DNA of 64,000 nucleotides. It comes from Kuschelorhynchus macadamiae. Its lineage: Eukaryota; Arthropoda; Insecta; Coleoptera; Curculionidae. The translations under genes and the position numbers were made by a program. The notes under the pieces are model-generated. The model was not told the origin of the DNA, ran no database searches, and was given only the letters and a program-made list of their open reading frames with translations. Below are positions 44,675 through 55,567 of the stretch, piece by piece (the first letter of the stretch is position 1; each line of letters begins with the position of its first letter). The DNA lies in contig JAUTXW010000133.1 in assembly GCA_030620095.1 (NCBI GenBank), forward strand, positions 622,501 through 686,500, in the 5' to 3' direction.

Positions 44675-47173
44675 CAGGGGCGTGCGGTGAAATTTTAAGA
44701 AAGGGAAGCAATTTTTAGAAACTTACCTATTTGTAATGTAATTCGATTCTTCGATAATTTTTTTCAAATTCGCCAATGACGTCATCATTAAAGCGTCGAT
44801 GCTCCGACATATTTTGGAGAAGTTTATTTTCAATGGACAACAGCGATGTATGCGAAAGTCTCTCCTGCCCCGTTGAATTTCTCACGAAATTTTGTATACG
44901 GTTAAGTGTTGAAAAATTGCGTTCTACTGATGAACTTGTGGCAGGTATTGTCTATACTAATTCACACAATTTCGACACTTCGGTGTAGGCATCTCCCAGC
45001 TTCTTGTCTTTTAAAAATTGCATTAGTTCCTTAGCGTTATTTTTTGCGCTAATGTCATCAGTTTCATAAATCACTTTTAGTTCAGATCGCAGTAACACTC
45101 GGTCGAAGAACTGGCCATAATGAAGAAGAAGATATTTAAACGCATCTTATGGAAAAGTTTTTCCTTTAAATGCATCAAAATTGCAGAGCTCGAGGAATTT
45201 AAAATCATTTAAACCGTTAAATCTATAGTTAATTTGTTGCTGAATATTATCGATTATTTCATAAAAGAGGCGTCTGTATGATGTTTGAACAACTCCCACC
45301 TTGTCTGTTCGAAGACGCTTGGCTTGTGACTGTACATTTAACGTCATCGTTTTCTCCCAAAATAGGTCAAAGTTATCTCTTTTTTGGCTTAACATGGACT
45401 TAAAATCATCTACTTTTTTTTAGGCAAAAAGCAATATCATTTTTTTTAGTTTGTAATATATTAAAAATATTGTCCGAGAATATTTCTGAAAATATGTTCA
45501 ACAAATAATTAAAATTAAAATCTCGTTTCAAACAGTCCAAAAACCCTCTCGAACTATTTATTGCTTCTAAATCCTACGTTTCATTATTTTCTATTATATT
45601 CTCAAATAGTTCAATCGGTGATTCACGATTTTCAGATACTGTTAACTCAAGTCTTCCATTATAGTTCCACCTAGTAGGAGCTACTTTGGGCAATCGTTTT
45701 TGGACAATGGAGTCCAAAGCTTGTGTACGTTTTGTTGACTTGGAAAAAAAAGCACCCATGCCACTTAACGTAACGAAAAATAGTTTACACTCTTTAATGT
45801 GATTGATGGACTGGGATAAAACTAAATTTAATTTATGAGCAAAACAATGGACAAACACAAGCACACAATGTTTCTCGAACTTTAGCTTGCAGACCCCCTA
45901 ATTGTCCTGCCATCACTGCAGCTCCATCATAGCTTTGAGCAACTAATTTTTTCTCTCCATTAATTTCTTTAGTAACGTTATAAACTACGGTATATAATAA
46001 TATAATAATGTCCGAAAATCGTACATCTGCTGTACGATTTTCGGACACATTTTTAAAACCTAAAAATCGCTCTTGAATACATCTGTCTGTTTGATGTAGC
46101 GGATTACTATAGATAATTCGCCAAAATTAGTGATATCAAGTGTTTCGTCCAGAACACTAGCAATGAACCGCGCCTCGCTAATCTCCTGCTTAATTCTTTT
46201 TAGAATAATGGTTGCAACAGCGGAAATTAAATCATTCTGGATTCGATTCGACGTTCCGCGAAAAACGCTAGACTGCTCTAAATGATTTTTTAAGCAATCG
46301 TCATATTTAGCCATTAAACTAAGCAAATCTTGAAAATTTCCTCTATTTGAAGAAACCCTTGTTTCGTCATGACCTCTAAATCTCAATTCGTACTGTCCGA
46401 GAAAACAAACAACATCGATAAGTCTTCTTAATATTTGCCTATTTTTATTGACTAGTTCATTGTGTTGACGGTGACTGATTTCCAACCGTTTATTAAGGGC
46501 GTGTTCAATTCTGGTTTTGCCGAAGACTTTTTTTTTATGACGGCCTGTAAATGCGTTTTGGACATAACGTGTCTTTTTACAGCTTCATGGAAATTGTTTA
46601 AATCGGAAATTGTTTAAATCGGAAAAACCAGTTTTATTCCAGAGACCATGTTCATTTTCAAAAAGTAAACATGGCCAACAAAATAATTTACTTATATTTT
46701 CACACCCTGTTAGCCATTTAAATTGTTCGTATTGTTTTTCCGGATAAAAATGTCTAATACAGTTTTTCATTTTTGTGGTTACATTTTTCATAGGCGGTTT
46801 TGCCCTTCGTTTGGAAATTATTTGAAGCTTATCAGCGAAGTTTAATGTTGAAAATCCCTTTATTATGAAGACACACACCCTCTTCTTACTAAATTCTCCA
46901 ACATTTTCAACGTTATTACCGATAGCCGAAGTTGACGGTATTTGCATATCCACGTCCGTATTATTGTCTTCCATATCGCACCATGCACGATGCGACGTAC
47001 GTATCACACAACGCACGTATAGCCGTTCAAACAAAGAACCTACTCCAACGATAGCTTCGGCTCCCACTTAAAGCACCGACTGAAATGCAAAAATTGCAAA
47101 CAGCCGGTGGAAAGTTCAATAACCTCTGGCTCGATTCACAGAAAATCAAGCATACATGGACTGCACGGCCCTG
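44675..47173 (-). mobile_element. hAT-1, complete element with 8-bp target duplication
   Basis: Ends CAGGGGCGTGC and GCACGGCCCTG (inverted, one difference). The direct duplication GTAACCAT is exact at 44667-44674 and 47174-47181. Length is 2,499 bp. It encloses a minus-strand transposase spanning nearly the whole element. Confidence 0.95.
44720..46974 (-). pseudogene. hAT transposase, ZMYM-like type
   Basis: The start chosen is the Met at 46974 (MEDNNTDVDM); a frame opens further upstream at 47067. A zinc-finger region typical of this group follows (WLTGCENISKLFCWPCLLFE near 46700), then FRGHDETRVSSNRGNF, a catalytic-type block SVLDETLDITN near 46150, SYDGAAVMAG near 45930 and FVHCFAHKLNLVL near 45850. 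The C-terminal dimerisation domain is readable: ATSSSVERNFSTLNRI and GQERLSHTSLLSIENKLL near 44930-44810. It acts in cut-and-paste transposition. At least five frame breaks or stops make this copy a pseudogene. Confidence 0.9.
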
Positions 47174-47422
47174 GTAACCATGGTATGGTGCAAGTGGAAA
47201 TTTTAATATCTTATATTTAGTTCGTTACCATACTAATAATAAAAACCACCAAAGTCACTTAGCCCATGTTAAAAGTAAGGTCGAGCGTTCTTTAAAGTGC
47301 TTTATGAGAACTGGTATTTGTTATAATAATTTAAATGGCATGATAATCAAACAATTAACGTATCCTGCAAAAAGAACATTAATTATCACCTGTTCCGAAT
47401 ATTGAACAGAATGATTAATTAA

Positions 47423-48797
47423 GGCATTATGGATGACAATCCGTCAGAGCAGAATCCACGGTACCATCGGTGGTATAGAGTTAGTTCGTCCACGATCCAA
47501 TGATACTACACGGTAAAAAATCGCTATTCATTAATTCTCAATAATGTATTCAGAAAAAATTGTACATTAATATTATACAATTGAGCAGAAAATACATACA
47601 GGAATATCCAAAATAGATGCTTTCACTTGTGTAGCGTTTTTTAACCAAAATTGTACACATTTTATCCACAAAGCAATGCTTAATAGGCTAACATTCGCTG
47701 TGCGTTACTAAACTACAACATTGTTCAGATTTTATAAATAAAACTTGTGTAAAAATACCAATAGCGTCACGTGTTAAAATCTTCAGAACAAAATTATTTA
47801 TTTTTTCTGAACAATTATGGCGCGATGGTGGCGACATTCGGAAATATAATTCAACAGAAACGACAGATTATCATACTGGCAACATCCATAAAAGGTTGTT
47901 TGGTTTATAGACTGCAGGTTTATACAAAAAAAAATACTTTCTTTGGGAGTAGTGTTGCGCATTTGTTTAAAATATTCTACCCCGGAAAATCTGCAGTTTT
48001 GTACTCTTGAAGGCAAATAGGTCTAAGCTATACACAGGTATGTACTTATACCTATTGATATAATATATAAATGCAACTATTTCTGAGAGGGTGTAATAAC
48101 TCTGAACTTAAAGACAATACACTGAATAAACGTCTTGCTTTTTAGTATTCATCTTATTGAATGTTTATAAAATCTTACATAAAAACCAAGAAGATATATC
48201 AGTTGTGCAAGAATTATAAACACACATATTTTAGAAAAGATGCACATTTTGTGCTAAAAAAATATACAATATTATTAAAAAAAAAATATTTCTAATTTGT
48301 TGCACAACTTTGAGCATAAAATGTTCACAATTTGTGCAATACTTATGCACAATATCGTTTGAAGACAGTTCATATAGTTATTAAGATAATTGCTAAACAA
48401 AATTGTCCAGAAATATGCATTCTCTTGTGCAAAAATCTTATATATTATTGTATGTCAATTCAATACAGTATTGTTCAGAAGATATGCCCAATTATTCAGA
48501 AAATGTATACAACTAATTCTGACCAATCATGTGTACATTTTCTGCACAAAGTTGTTCCAAGTACACTATCAGACACAATTTGTGCACTAAATCTACACAA
48601 TTGTGCAGAATTTATGCATACTGTTTTTAGAGTGTAAAGTTAGGCAAGCTTTCTTGTGATGTTCGGATCATCACGTATGGTAGCTCCTCATTTGTGGGAA
48701 CTGTATTAAAAAATCCTGTTTATATATTTGGAAGAAAAAGAATCTTGGGATCCGAACAAGGAAACCCGTTTTTTTAGCGGCTGTCATCCATAATGCC
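47423..48797. mobile_element. Non-autonomous element, GGCATTATGGATGACA ends
   Basis: A perfect 16-bp inverted repeat at 47423-47438 and 48782-48797. No target duplication was found and no transposase inside. The family is unknown. Confidence 0.55.
47508..48635. repeat. Inner element (ACAC-GTAAAAA ends) rich in TGCACA motifs
   Basis: Ends ACACGGTAAAAA and TTTTTAGAGTGT are inverted with two differences. About 48205-48625 contains many TTGTGCA/TGCACAA words, often as near-palindromes such as CACAATTTGTGCA. Confidence 0.5.
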
Positions 48798-48849
48798 CCT
48801 TTTAGTCTTGTTTACAATGTGACTCAACCAGCAAAATTAGAAATGTAAA

Positions 48850-49560
48850 TATCAGCTCAAGTTAATTATTTTGTTCTAATTATGAAGCAGGCGGTAAAGG
48901 GTGCTCAACCTGCTGGACTCGTTAATTGTCTGAATATCATGCTGTTTAAATTTTACTCAAGCAACATTCATAAAGTGGGTTTTCAACCTGTATTGCAACC
49001 AATTCATTTAGTCACTCACGAAAACCGTGGATTCAATCTTCTACAAAAAGTGCTTCCCACGCTGCAGTAATGATGCGATTTGAATAAAAACATAAATGAA
49101 CTACATCAAGTGATTCATTAGTGTTAAAGATATTATTAAATGTTGTGTGTATTTTAACACAATTTGTGTCTTACTCGCGTTGAACTCGACAAGATTATTT
49201 GCTGCCCGCTCTACGATCTTTGTGAGCTCCTTAGTTGAAAAAAAGTCATTACTCTACGTCTCTCGCTCATTTTGGTCGTGGAAAATGATATGTTTGGTTC
49301 GCCGTTGTCAACATGTGGATAAAATTGCTGGTAAAAAACAATCGGATCATTGGTATGCACTAGAAATAAGGAAGCTGCTAACACTGAGCTATGTGTAATG
49401 TTTGAGTTGATTTTCTGAAAGCCAGAGAAATTAGCATTAATCAATACGGAAATATTTTGTTTGAAAAGAAAACTGGCAACCCAAGCACAAAGTTCTGCAT
49501 GAAGACCGAAAACGGAAAGGTTGTTAAAAAATAACGTCATCGCATTTCAATATAGATTCT
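48850..49560 (-). pseudogene. Non-LTR RT fragment (Jockey/I-like)
   Basis: The minus-strand frame 49540-49211 reads FGLHAELCAWVASFLFKQNI, then SGFQKINSNITHSSVLAASL with FLVHTND, the RT region just before the active site. The expected YxDD box reads HVDNG. After a shift, ELTKIVERAANNLVEFNASK follows (49230-49170). Further downstream the match fades. It differs in sequence from the other two non-LTR relics. Confidence 0.8.
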
Positions 49561-50387
49561 GATATAGATCTTTGGTGCATGCCTGCTATAGATAAATTTA
49601 AGGATAATTTAAGAACTTAAATTATTTCTTTATTTTGGATTAATAATTGAGAGTTAGAATGGTGGAAACGAGAGTTAAGGATGGGAAGCAGAAAATTCAA
49701 TTAATGGTTTAAGAGAGCGACAAAAGAATTGGCTGCATTACTGGCAAGAAAAAACCCTACCCAGGAATATTGCGACTGTGGTGAATTCATTCCTGATTTT
49801 TAAAATGTCAGTTTTGTGGAGAAAAATTCTTAAGGAAATTGTTGTGAGCCCGACTTTATCGCAGGATTTCTACAGTCAAGGCTTATTGCTGTTTAGTTTG
49901 GAAATCTCTGCAATAAATTCGGTACTTTCTTGTTGAATAAAACAGGAGATGGTAATCATGCTCTCCGAACCCAGAAAAGCCAACGAATTAACGGCCTGAA
50001 GGCAAGAAAAATATTTTGAGGATTTTCTTTATGATGGTGCGTTGAAATACAGTTAAGTTTTAAATGTGTTCAAATTATTTGTTGCGTTTAGAATGACAAC
50101 TTTAAATTTAAAGTTAGATATTTTTATTCAGTTACGAAAAAGCCCAAAAAGATTTTTGTTTGTCATTCTTTGCTAACGTCGATAAGAAATTAGCTAGTTG
50201 CAAAGACTTCCGCTACTCCAGAGTGGTGATTGGTTTTAATTAATTGTGAATGTCAGTGGAAGGAAATTTCGAGATGGAATTAACTTTAGAAAAACAAAGA
50301 TGCCAATGAAATGAATTTTATATATATATATATATGTATATTAGAGGATTAGTTTATGCTACAAAATATCGAATCTGTTAGATATAA
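49561..50387. other. No gene recognised
   Basis: A plus-strand stretch near 49710-49800 (ATKELAALLARKNP) is open for about 40 codons without a known match. A short (TA)n lies at 50319-50340. Confidence 0.4.
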
Positions 50388-50644
50388 GCAGGGGCGTTTC
50401 TGGCTTACCTGCCGCCCGTGTGCCAGAATAATTTTACCGCCCCCTCCCCCCTGTAACTTCTAATGTAAAAGTTTCTATTCATTAAAAATTAAATAAAATA
50501 CCGATTTTTAAAAAAAGTGAATATAAATATTTATTTATTACTGTCACAATGATAATTATTATTTAACCTAATGACCAAATATGAACGTAAATAACAAAAT
50601 ACAAACTAAAAACTTGTCGTAATACATAATCATAATCAGTAAGC

Positions 50645-50801
50645 CTAAATAAACTTTGCTTTCCTTGTCTTCTTTAATGCAAATTCTGAGATAATACCTG
50701 AAACATTCATGTCTTCCGAAATTTCTTTTTCGATACTAATAATAGACAAATCTGAAAGCCGTTCTTCTCCCATCGTTGACCTCAAGTTATTTTTGATAAT
50801 T
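50645..50801 (-). pseudogene. hAT-2 transposase, C-terminal dimerisation domain
   Basis: Continues the hAT-2 protein across the DIRS insertion: KNNLRSTMGEERLSDLSII, then a tail ending KKTRKAKFI. Joined to the codons on the far side it gives the usual hAT dimerisation motif without loss of a residue, so the insertion was precise. Confidence 0.9.
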
Positions 50802-50850
50802 AAAAGATTGATCGACTTACCTGTAAGGAAGAGCAATCGTAATTATCCGA

Positions 50851-51010
50851 GCTCATATTCCGAACATTTTTGCTTACATTGTAGTTATATTGCCCCTGTG
50901 CAATGACTCACAAGTTTAAAGAAAGAAAATTATTTCTTTCTTATCACCTAATATGTGTCACCCTTGCCCGAATTCAGGTATATTTTGTTTACATGATTCA
51001 TTATATTGTC
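50851..51010. repeat. DIRS left inverted terminal repeat (160 bp)
   Basis: Reverse complement of 55302-55461 with no difference that I could see. Begins GCTCATATTCCGAACATTTT. Confidence 0.92.
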
Positions 51011-51058
51011 GGGTGATATAAGAGATAATAGATCGTCCAGGGATGGGAACCGGGAGGG

Positions 51059-51176
51059 AGCAAAAATGTTCGGAATATGAGCTCGGATAATTACGATTGC
51101 TCTTCCTTACAGGTAAGTCGATCAATCTTTTAATTATCCTTCGCTCATATTCCGAACATTTTTGCTTACATTGTAG
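51059..51176. repeat. DIRS internal complementary region
   Basis: 51059-51131 is the reverse complement of the left edge (50802-50874). 51139-51176 is the reverse complement of the right edge up to the core. Between them is AATTATC (51132-51138), the complement of the core. It is thus a copy of the joined circle ends, as DIRS replication models require. Confidence 0.92.
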
Positions 51177-51476
51177 ATGTTTAGAGAACAAATAACATAA
51201 CTGACGATCTATTAAACAAGCCATGTTACAAACCAAAAACTTTGAAACAAAATTGTACCTTAAGGTAAAACAAAACTGGACTACAACTAAATGACACAAT
51301 CATTATCATGTATGCATTAACTAGGCATATTATAAAGTGAACTATAGATTAATACTAAACATATAAAAAGTGTATAAGTAATAATATACGTTTGACAATA
51401 ACAAAATAACTATATAAAAAAAAATAAATGTCTATATAACTATAAGCAAAAACTATGCATGATATAACTTAAAATC

Positions 51477-52421
51477 CTAACTAGTTAGAATTGTTTTTGC
51501 AAAGTCTGTTGTATCATTTTGCAAAGGTTTGTTATAGAACTTATTAAATACTAAGGATTTTTCTGACCAACCAGCGGTTTTGCGAATAATTTCTATATTA
51601 AGACCCGCACGAGCCGCTGCTGATGTTGTTGCATGGCGCGTACTGTACCCTTTAAAAATATTAATATCTACGCCGCTTAATTCTAATGTTTTTTTCAACC
51701 ATTTACTTAAAGTCTGTGTAGATGCCGCTTTAAAAGGTTTTCTTGTTGTTAAAATAGGTCTTTTCTCAGATTCTGGTCTTAAAGATTTTGTTATGTTTAA
51801 ATAATGACATATTATAGAACCTACACAACGCTGAGGTTTTTCTTTAAAAAAAGGAAAAGAAAGAATTGGCTGGTATTTATTTTTCCCTGAAGTTTTAATA
51901 TTGTCTGGTATTGTAATTTCTATTGATGACGATTTTATATAAATATTGTCTATTTTTATTAAAGAAAGGGTCTGCAATCTATGGGCGGAAGTTAGAGCCA
52001 GTAACATTACTAATTTATGGGAAAGCTTTTCTAAGGAGAGGGCTTCTAGTGGATGTAATTTTTCAAGATAGTTAATAACCACAGAAGTATCCCATGTAAA
52101 AGAGTATTTGGGTTTAGGAGGATTTAAATTGTAAACTCCTTTTAAAAACCGTTTAAAAATATATTGTTGGTTATCAGGAATATGTAATATTAAGCTCAGT
52201 GCTGATTTATGGGTATTAAGTGAACTATATGAAAGTCCTTTTTTTGATAAGGTTGTTAAAAAGTTAATAATATTTTGTAAATGGAAACTTAAGGGATCTT
52301 GTCTATGCTCCTTACAATATTTCCACCATTTACTAAAAACTGAGTCATATTGCTTTAAGGTTTTAGTGGAAATTGAAGCTAGAAACATGGGAAGTCCATC
52401 CCCTGGAATTCCCTTTCTCAA
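51477..52421 (-). CDS. DIRS tyrosine recombinase
   Basis: 314 codons, uninterrupted. N-terminal SAM-like part: LKQYDSVFSKWWKYCKEH. Catalytic part: ALTSAHRLQTLSLIK (first Arg), GYSTRHATTSAAARAG (Arg-His), IIRKTAGW, and FNKFYNKP (Tyr nucleophile). In DIRS elements this enzyme integrates the circular DNA by site-specific recombination. The frame opens a little upstream of the first Met, and the related residues there (QAFLRKGIP) suggest the true start overlaps the preceding ORF. All expected catalytic residues are visible; it is the best candidate for an intact protein in the element. Confidence 0.92.
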   Translation of the reverse strand: MRKGIPGDGLPMFLASISTKTLKQYDSVFSKWWKYCKEHRQDPLSFHLQNIINFLTTLSKKGLSYSSLNTHKSALSLILHIPDNQQYIFKRFLKGVYNLNPPKPKYSFTWDTSVVINYLEKLHPLEALSLEKLSHKLVMLLALTSAHRLQTLSLIKIDNIYIKSSSIEITIPDNIKTSGKNKYQPILSFPFFKEKPQRCVGSIICHYLNITKSLRPESEKRPILTTRKPFKAASTQTLSKWLKKTLELSGVDINIFKGYSTRHATTSAAARAGLNIEIIRKTAGWSEKSLVFNKFYNKPLQNDTTDFAKTILTS

Positions 52422-53526
52422 AAAAGCTTGCCTGATAGCCTCCCGACTGCCAAGGTAAGGTGTTTGTAGTTGGGATGTGGCAACCTAAAAGGAGATAAAA
52501 TTAAATTCTTTTCCGGGCCAAAAATTATTTTGGTCTGAGACAAAAGTTTATTAAATATGGGGTACCATGGTTGATTTGGCCATTCAGGTACCACGACGAT
52601 GCCTTCAGCTTTATCATTAATTATTTTATTCAAAACCCTGGAAATAATGGCAAATGGTGGGAATGCATAAAAAAACATATTCCATTTAATGGTAAACGCA
52701 TCAACAGCCTCAGATCCAGGATCCGGCTTCCATGATATATATCTTTGACATTTAGTATTTTGTTCTGAAGCAAAAAGGTCTATAACTGGTTGTCCAAATT
52801 TTTGAAATATAATATTTACATATTGCTCATTTAAGGAATATTCTGTATCAGTTTTCAAACATCGAGATTCTTGATCAGCAATAACATTATCTGTGGATTT
52901 TATGTATGACGCAAATATAAAGATGTTTCTAATTTCGCACCATTGCCATATATTTCGACAAATATTATTTAAATGTTCATATTGCACACTCCCCATTTTA
53001 TTGATACAAGAAATTGCTGTTTTATTGTCAATTCTTAGTAAAATTTACAATTTTTTAAGTTTTTAGAAAAAGATTTTAACCCACAGTAAGCCGCCATTAA
53101 TTCCAAATAGTTAATATGACAAAGTTGTTGGTCTGAGTTCCAAAAACCATGAGTACTTTTATTTTTACAATAGGCGCCCCAACCGGTAGGCGAAGCGTCC
53201 GTAAAAATTTCTAACATATAATCACTTTCTTTTATATTTTGTTGACTGGATTGTAAATTATTAAGCCACTAAAGAAAATCGCTTTTTAAGTAGTCAGAAA
53301 TAATCATCTTTCTATTATAATTATCGTTTTCTTTTAACAAAGCTATCCATTTTTCTTTTTCGAAATGTTTAATATATAACCAACTATATTTTACCGCTGG
53401 GCAAATTGCGACTAACTGGCCTATTAAAGAAGCAAATTCCTTTATTTTACAATATTTTTTGTTCATAATTTTTGTTATATTATTTAAAATATTATCTTTT
53501 TTCTTTTGGGGTACTGAAAATGTCAA
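52418..53526 (-). pseudogene. DIRS RNase H and C-terminal pol domain, two breaks
   Basis: The frame 53526-53035 has KIKEFASLIGQLVAICPAV (RT connection), an in-frame stop at 53266-53268, then FTDASPTGWGAYCKN (RNase H first Asp). After a shift near 53035 the frame 52996-52418 continues through IKSTDNVIADQESR and the DIRS-specific domain with GQPVIDLFAS and VVVPEWPNQPWYP. The parts are collinear and otherwise well kept. It ends four bases into the recombinase ORF. Confidence 0.87.
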
Positions 53527-53536
53527 ATTTGTTGAA

Positions 53537-54850
53537 TCAAACGAAAAACCAAGAAACTGTATCTTTTGTGTTGGTGTGTGTGTTTTCTAAATTTATTGTA
53601 AAGCCCAAAGAAGACAATAAAGAAAATGTATAATTTACATTCTTTATACAAGATTCATATGATAAACCCATCAGTAAAATATCATCTAAATAATATATAG
53701 ATACAAAGCCCTGTGACCTTAAATGGTGAAAAATTGGTTTTAATAATTTCGTAAAAATAAATGGAGCAATATTTAAACCGAAAGGAAGTACATTAAATTC
53801 GTACAAAGTATTATTGTACTTAAACCTTGAAAATTTTCGGTATTCTTCATGTATTGGTACTGAAAAATAGGCATCCTTCAGGTCTATTTTTGCTATAAAG
53901 CAATTTTTAGATATTAATTTAAGAACCGTTCTATAATCTTCTAACTTAAAGTGCGGTGCATTGATAAACAAATTAAGTTTTTTTAAATTTAAAACAAATC
54001 TAAAACCTCCCTCTGACTTTGGAACTAACAAGTAAGAAGATACAAATTCACCTTGAGTGTGCCTACAACTACTAATTGCTCCCTTTTCTAAAAGGTCCTT
54101 AATGGCTGTATAATATAAATTTTGCTCTTTCTTATTAATAGAAACCCTTGGAGTTCTATTTTGAACTGGAAAAACTGAAAAGGGTATTTCATAACCTTGT
54201 ACCCAACTTAAAATTACATTGTTGGTAGTTAAGTGTTTCCAGTTATTTACAAAATATAAAATTTTTCCACCATATTTTTTATTTACCTCTAACGTTGGTT
54301 CTTCCTCGGATAATAAGACCTCTTGAATGTCTTGTTCCCCTCTTTTCCTCTGACTCTCCGAGATGTGTCCGCTCCCCTGTCCTGCCTCCAATTTTGATGT
54401 TGCGACGCTGGCGCTGGTGCTGATGATTGTCTGTACAGCTTGGCTTCGGGTTTGTACCTGCTTACTAATTGGGGCATATAATGCCATAAGTCCGGAAGAA
54501 ATTTCTGTTTGGAGCTTTTGCAAAAATTTGTCTTCCCGTATTTTATTATCTTTCAAGGCTACCGCAATTTCTTCATTTAAAATTGGAGGGACTAACACCT
54601 CACAGTTGCTGGCAGGCGGATACAAATCTAAAAGCCTTTGTCTCTCCTCGTCATCTAGACCCTTTGTTATAATATGAGTCCATCTATTAGCAATACCATC
54701 CAGTAACACCCCATTTTTGTTGGTTTTTTCTTGAGGATCCACCCCAAAAAGATTTAATAATGAATGGTTATCTCCTAATGTTTTATTATTTAAACACTGC
54801 GGATTTTCTGGTAAAATTTCCAATTCAGAATCCTGCGAGTCAATTACCAA
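53537..54850 (-). CDS. DIRS Gag C-terminal part fused to reverse transcriptase
   Basis: 437 codons. Residues up to about 130 are Gag-like (NRWTHIITKGLDDEERQRLL). From about 195 the RT begins (NNWKHLTTNNVILSWVQGYE), with GGFRFVLNLKKLN, AKIDLKDAYFSVPI (first Asp), FNVLPFGLNIAPFIF and YYLDDILLMG (active site). It ends in a shifted tail after a CACACACACC run near 53575, where the other frame continues the protein (QKIQFLGFSFDS). At 54478-54289 a second frame is also open with a basic tail (RKNQR), which looks like the usual Gag end. Confidence 0.9.
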   Translation of the reverse strand: MVIDSQDSELEILPENPQCLNNKTLGDNHSLLNLFGVDPQEKTNKNGVLLDGIANRWTHIITKGLDDEERQRLLDLYPPASNCEVLVPPILNEEIAVALKDNKIREDKFLQKLQTEISSGLMALYAPISKQVQTRSQAVQTIISTSASVATSKLEAGQGSGHISESQRKRGEQDIQEVLLSEEEPTLEVNKKYGGKILYFVNNWKHLTTNNVILSWVQGYEIPFSVFPVQNRTPRVSINKKEQNLYYTAIKDLLEKGAISSCRHTQGEFVSSYLLVPKSEGGFRFVLNLKKLNLFINAPHFKLEDYRTVLKLISKNCFIAKIDLKDAYFSVPIHEEYRKFSRFKYNNTLYEFNVLPFGLNIAPFIFTKLLKPIFHHLRSQGFVSIYYLDDILLMGLSYESCIKNVNYTFSLLSSLGFTINLENTHTNTKDTVSWFFV

Positions 54851-55001
54851 GTTTAACTTTTGCTGGGGTGTACTTGCATGAACTTGTGCCTCAGTTGGGT
54901 TAATAAGACTCGATAAAGTTTTAATAAATAATCATAAAGATTTTGGCGGCCATTTATCTAAATGCCTTATTTTGACAGTAAAAAATGCCAAAAAATAGGA
55001 A

Positions 55002-55217
55002 TCATAAAGATTCAGCGGGCCATTCAGAAGAATGCCCTTGGCAAAAAAAAAAAAAAAAATAAAAAAATATCCTACCTAAATCATCCTCAGAATCTGAACT
55101 ATACATTTCGATTTCTTTTTGCAGTTTTGTCATTTTTTCCTTTAGTTTTTCGAATTTCCGACGCTTTTTCGTCATACACTCACTATCGGACACTTCACTA
55201 TTATTTCTTTTTGGCAT
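55002..55217 (-). CDS. DIRS Gag N-terminus
   Basis: MPKRNNSEVSDSECMTKKRR, followed by a lysine/glutamate-rich coiled-coil-like stretch (KLKEKMTKLQKEIEMYSSD) and acidic SDSEDDLG. It then runs into an A/T homopolymer-rich piece (55040-55070). A duplicated segment (AATCATAAAGATT at 54929 and 54999) separates it from the main Gag frame. The role is inferred from position. Confidence 0.65.
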   Translation of the reverse strand: MPKRNNSEVSDSECMTKKRRKFEKLKEKMTKLQKEIEMYSSDSEDDLGRIFFYFFFFFCQGHSSEWPAESL

Positions 55218-55301
55218 AATTAAGGCGAAATTACTTAATTTTTCTATTATTTTAATATTATTTTATTTAATATTAAGAACGAAGTGGAGTCTATCGCACA
55301 A

Positions 55302-55461
55302 GACAATATAATGAATCATGTAAACAAAATATACCTGAATTCGGGCAAGGGTGACACATATTAGGTGATAAGAAAGAAATAATTTTCTTTCTTTAAACTT
55401 GTGAGTCATTGCACAGGGGCAATATAACTACAATGTAAGCAAAAATGTTCGGAATATGAGC
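55302..55461. repeat. DIRS right inverted terminal repeat (160 bp)
   Basis: Partner of 50851-51010. Only four bases (GAAG) separate it from the GATAATT core, against 49 bp on the left. Confidence 0.92.
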
Positions 55462-55567
55462 GAAGGATAATTTTAAGTTTTGAAAAGCTTCTCTCCCCGC
55501 TAGCCACTATTACTGGTAATGTTAAAAAAATTCTTATAGCAATCACTAAATTTGGAAAGAGATAGAT

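Larger units (their letters stand above)
50795..55472 (-). mobile_element. DIRS-type tyrosine-recombinase retrotransposon, complete ends
   Basis: The core GATAATT stands at both boundaries (50795-50801 and 55466-55472). Inside are 160-bp inverted terminal repeats, an internal complementary region, and minus-strand gag, RT, RNase H and tyrosine recombinase, in DIRS order. There is no integrase, no LTR and no ordinary target duplication. It lies in the hAT-2 transposase gene. Confidence 0.95.
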
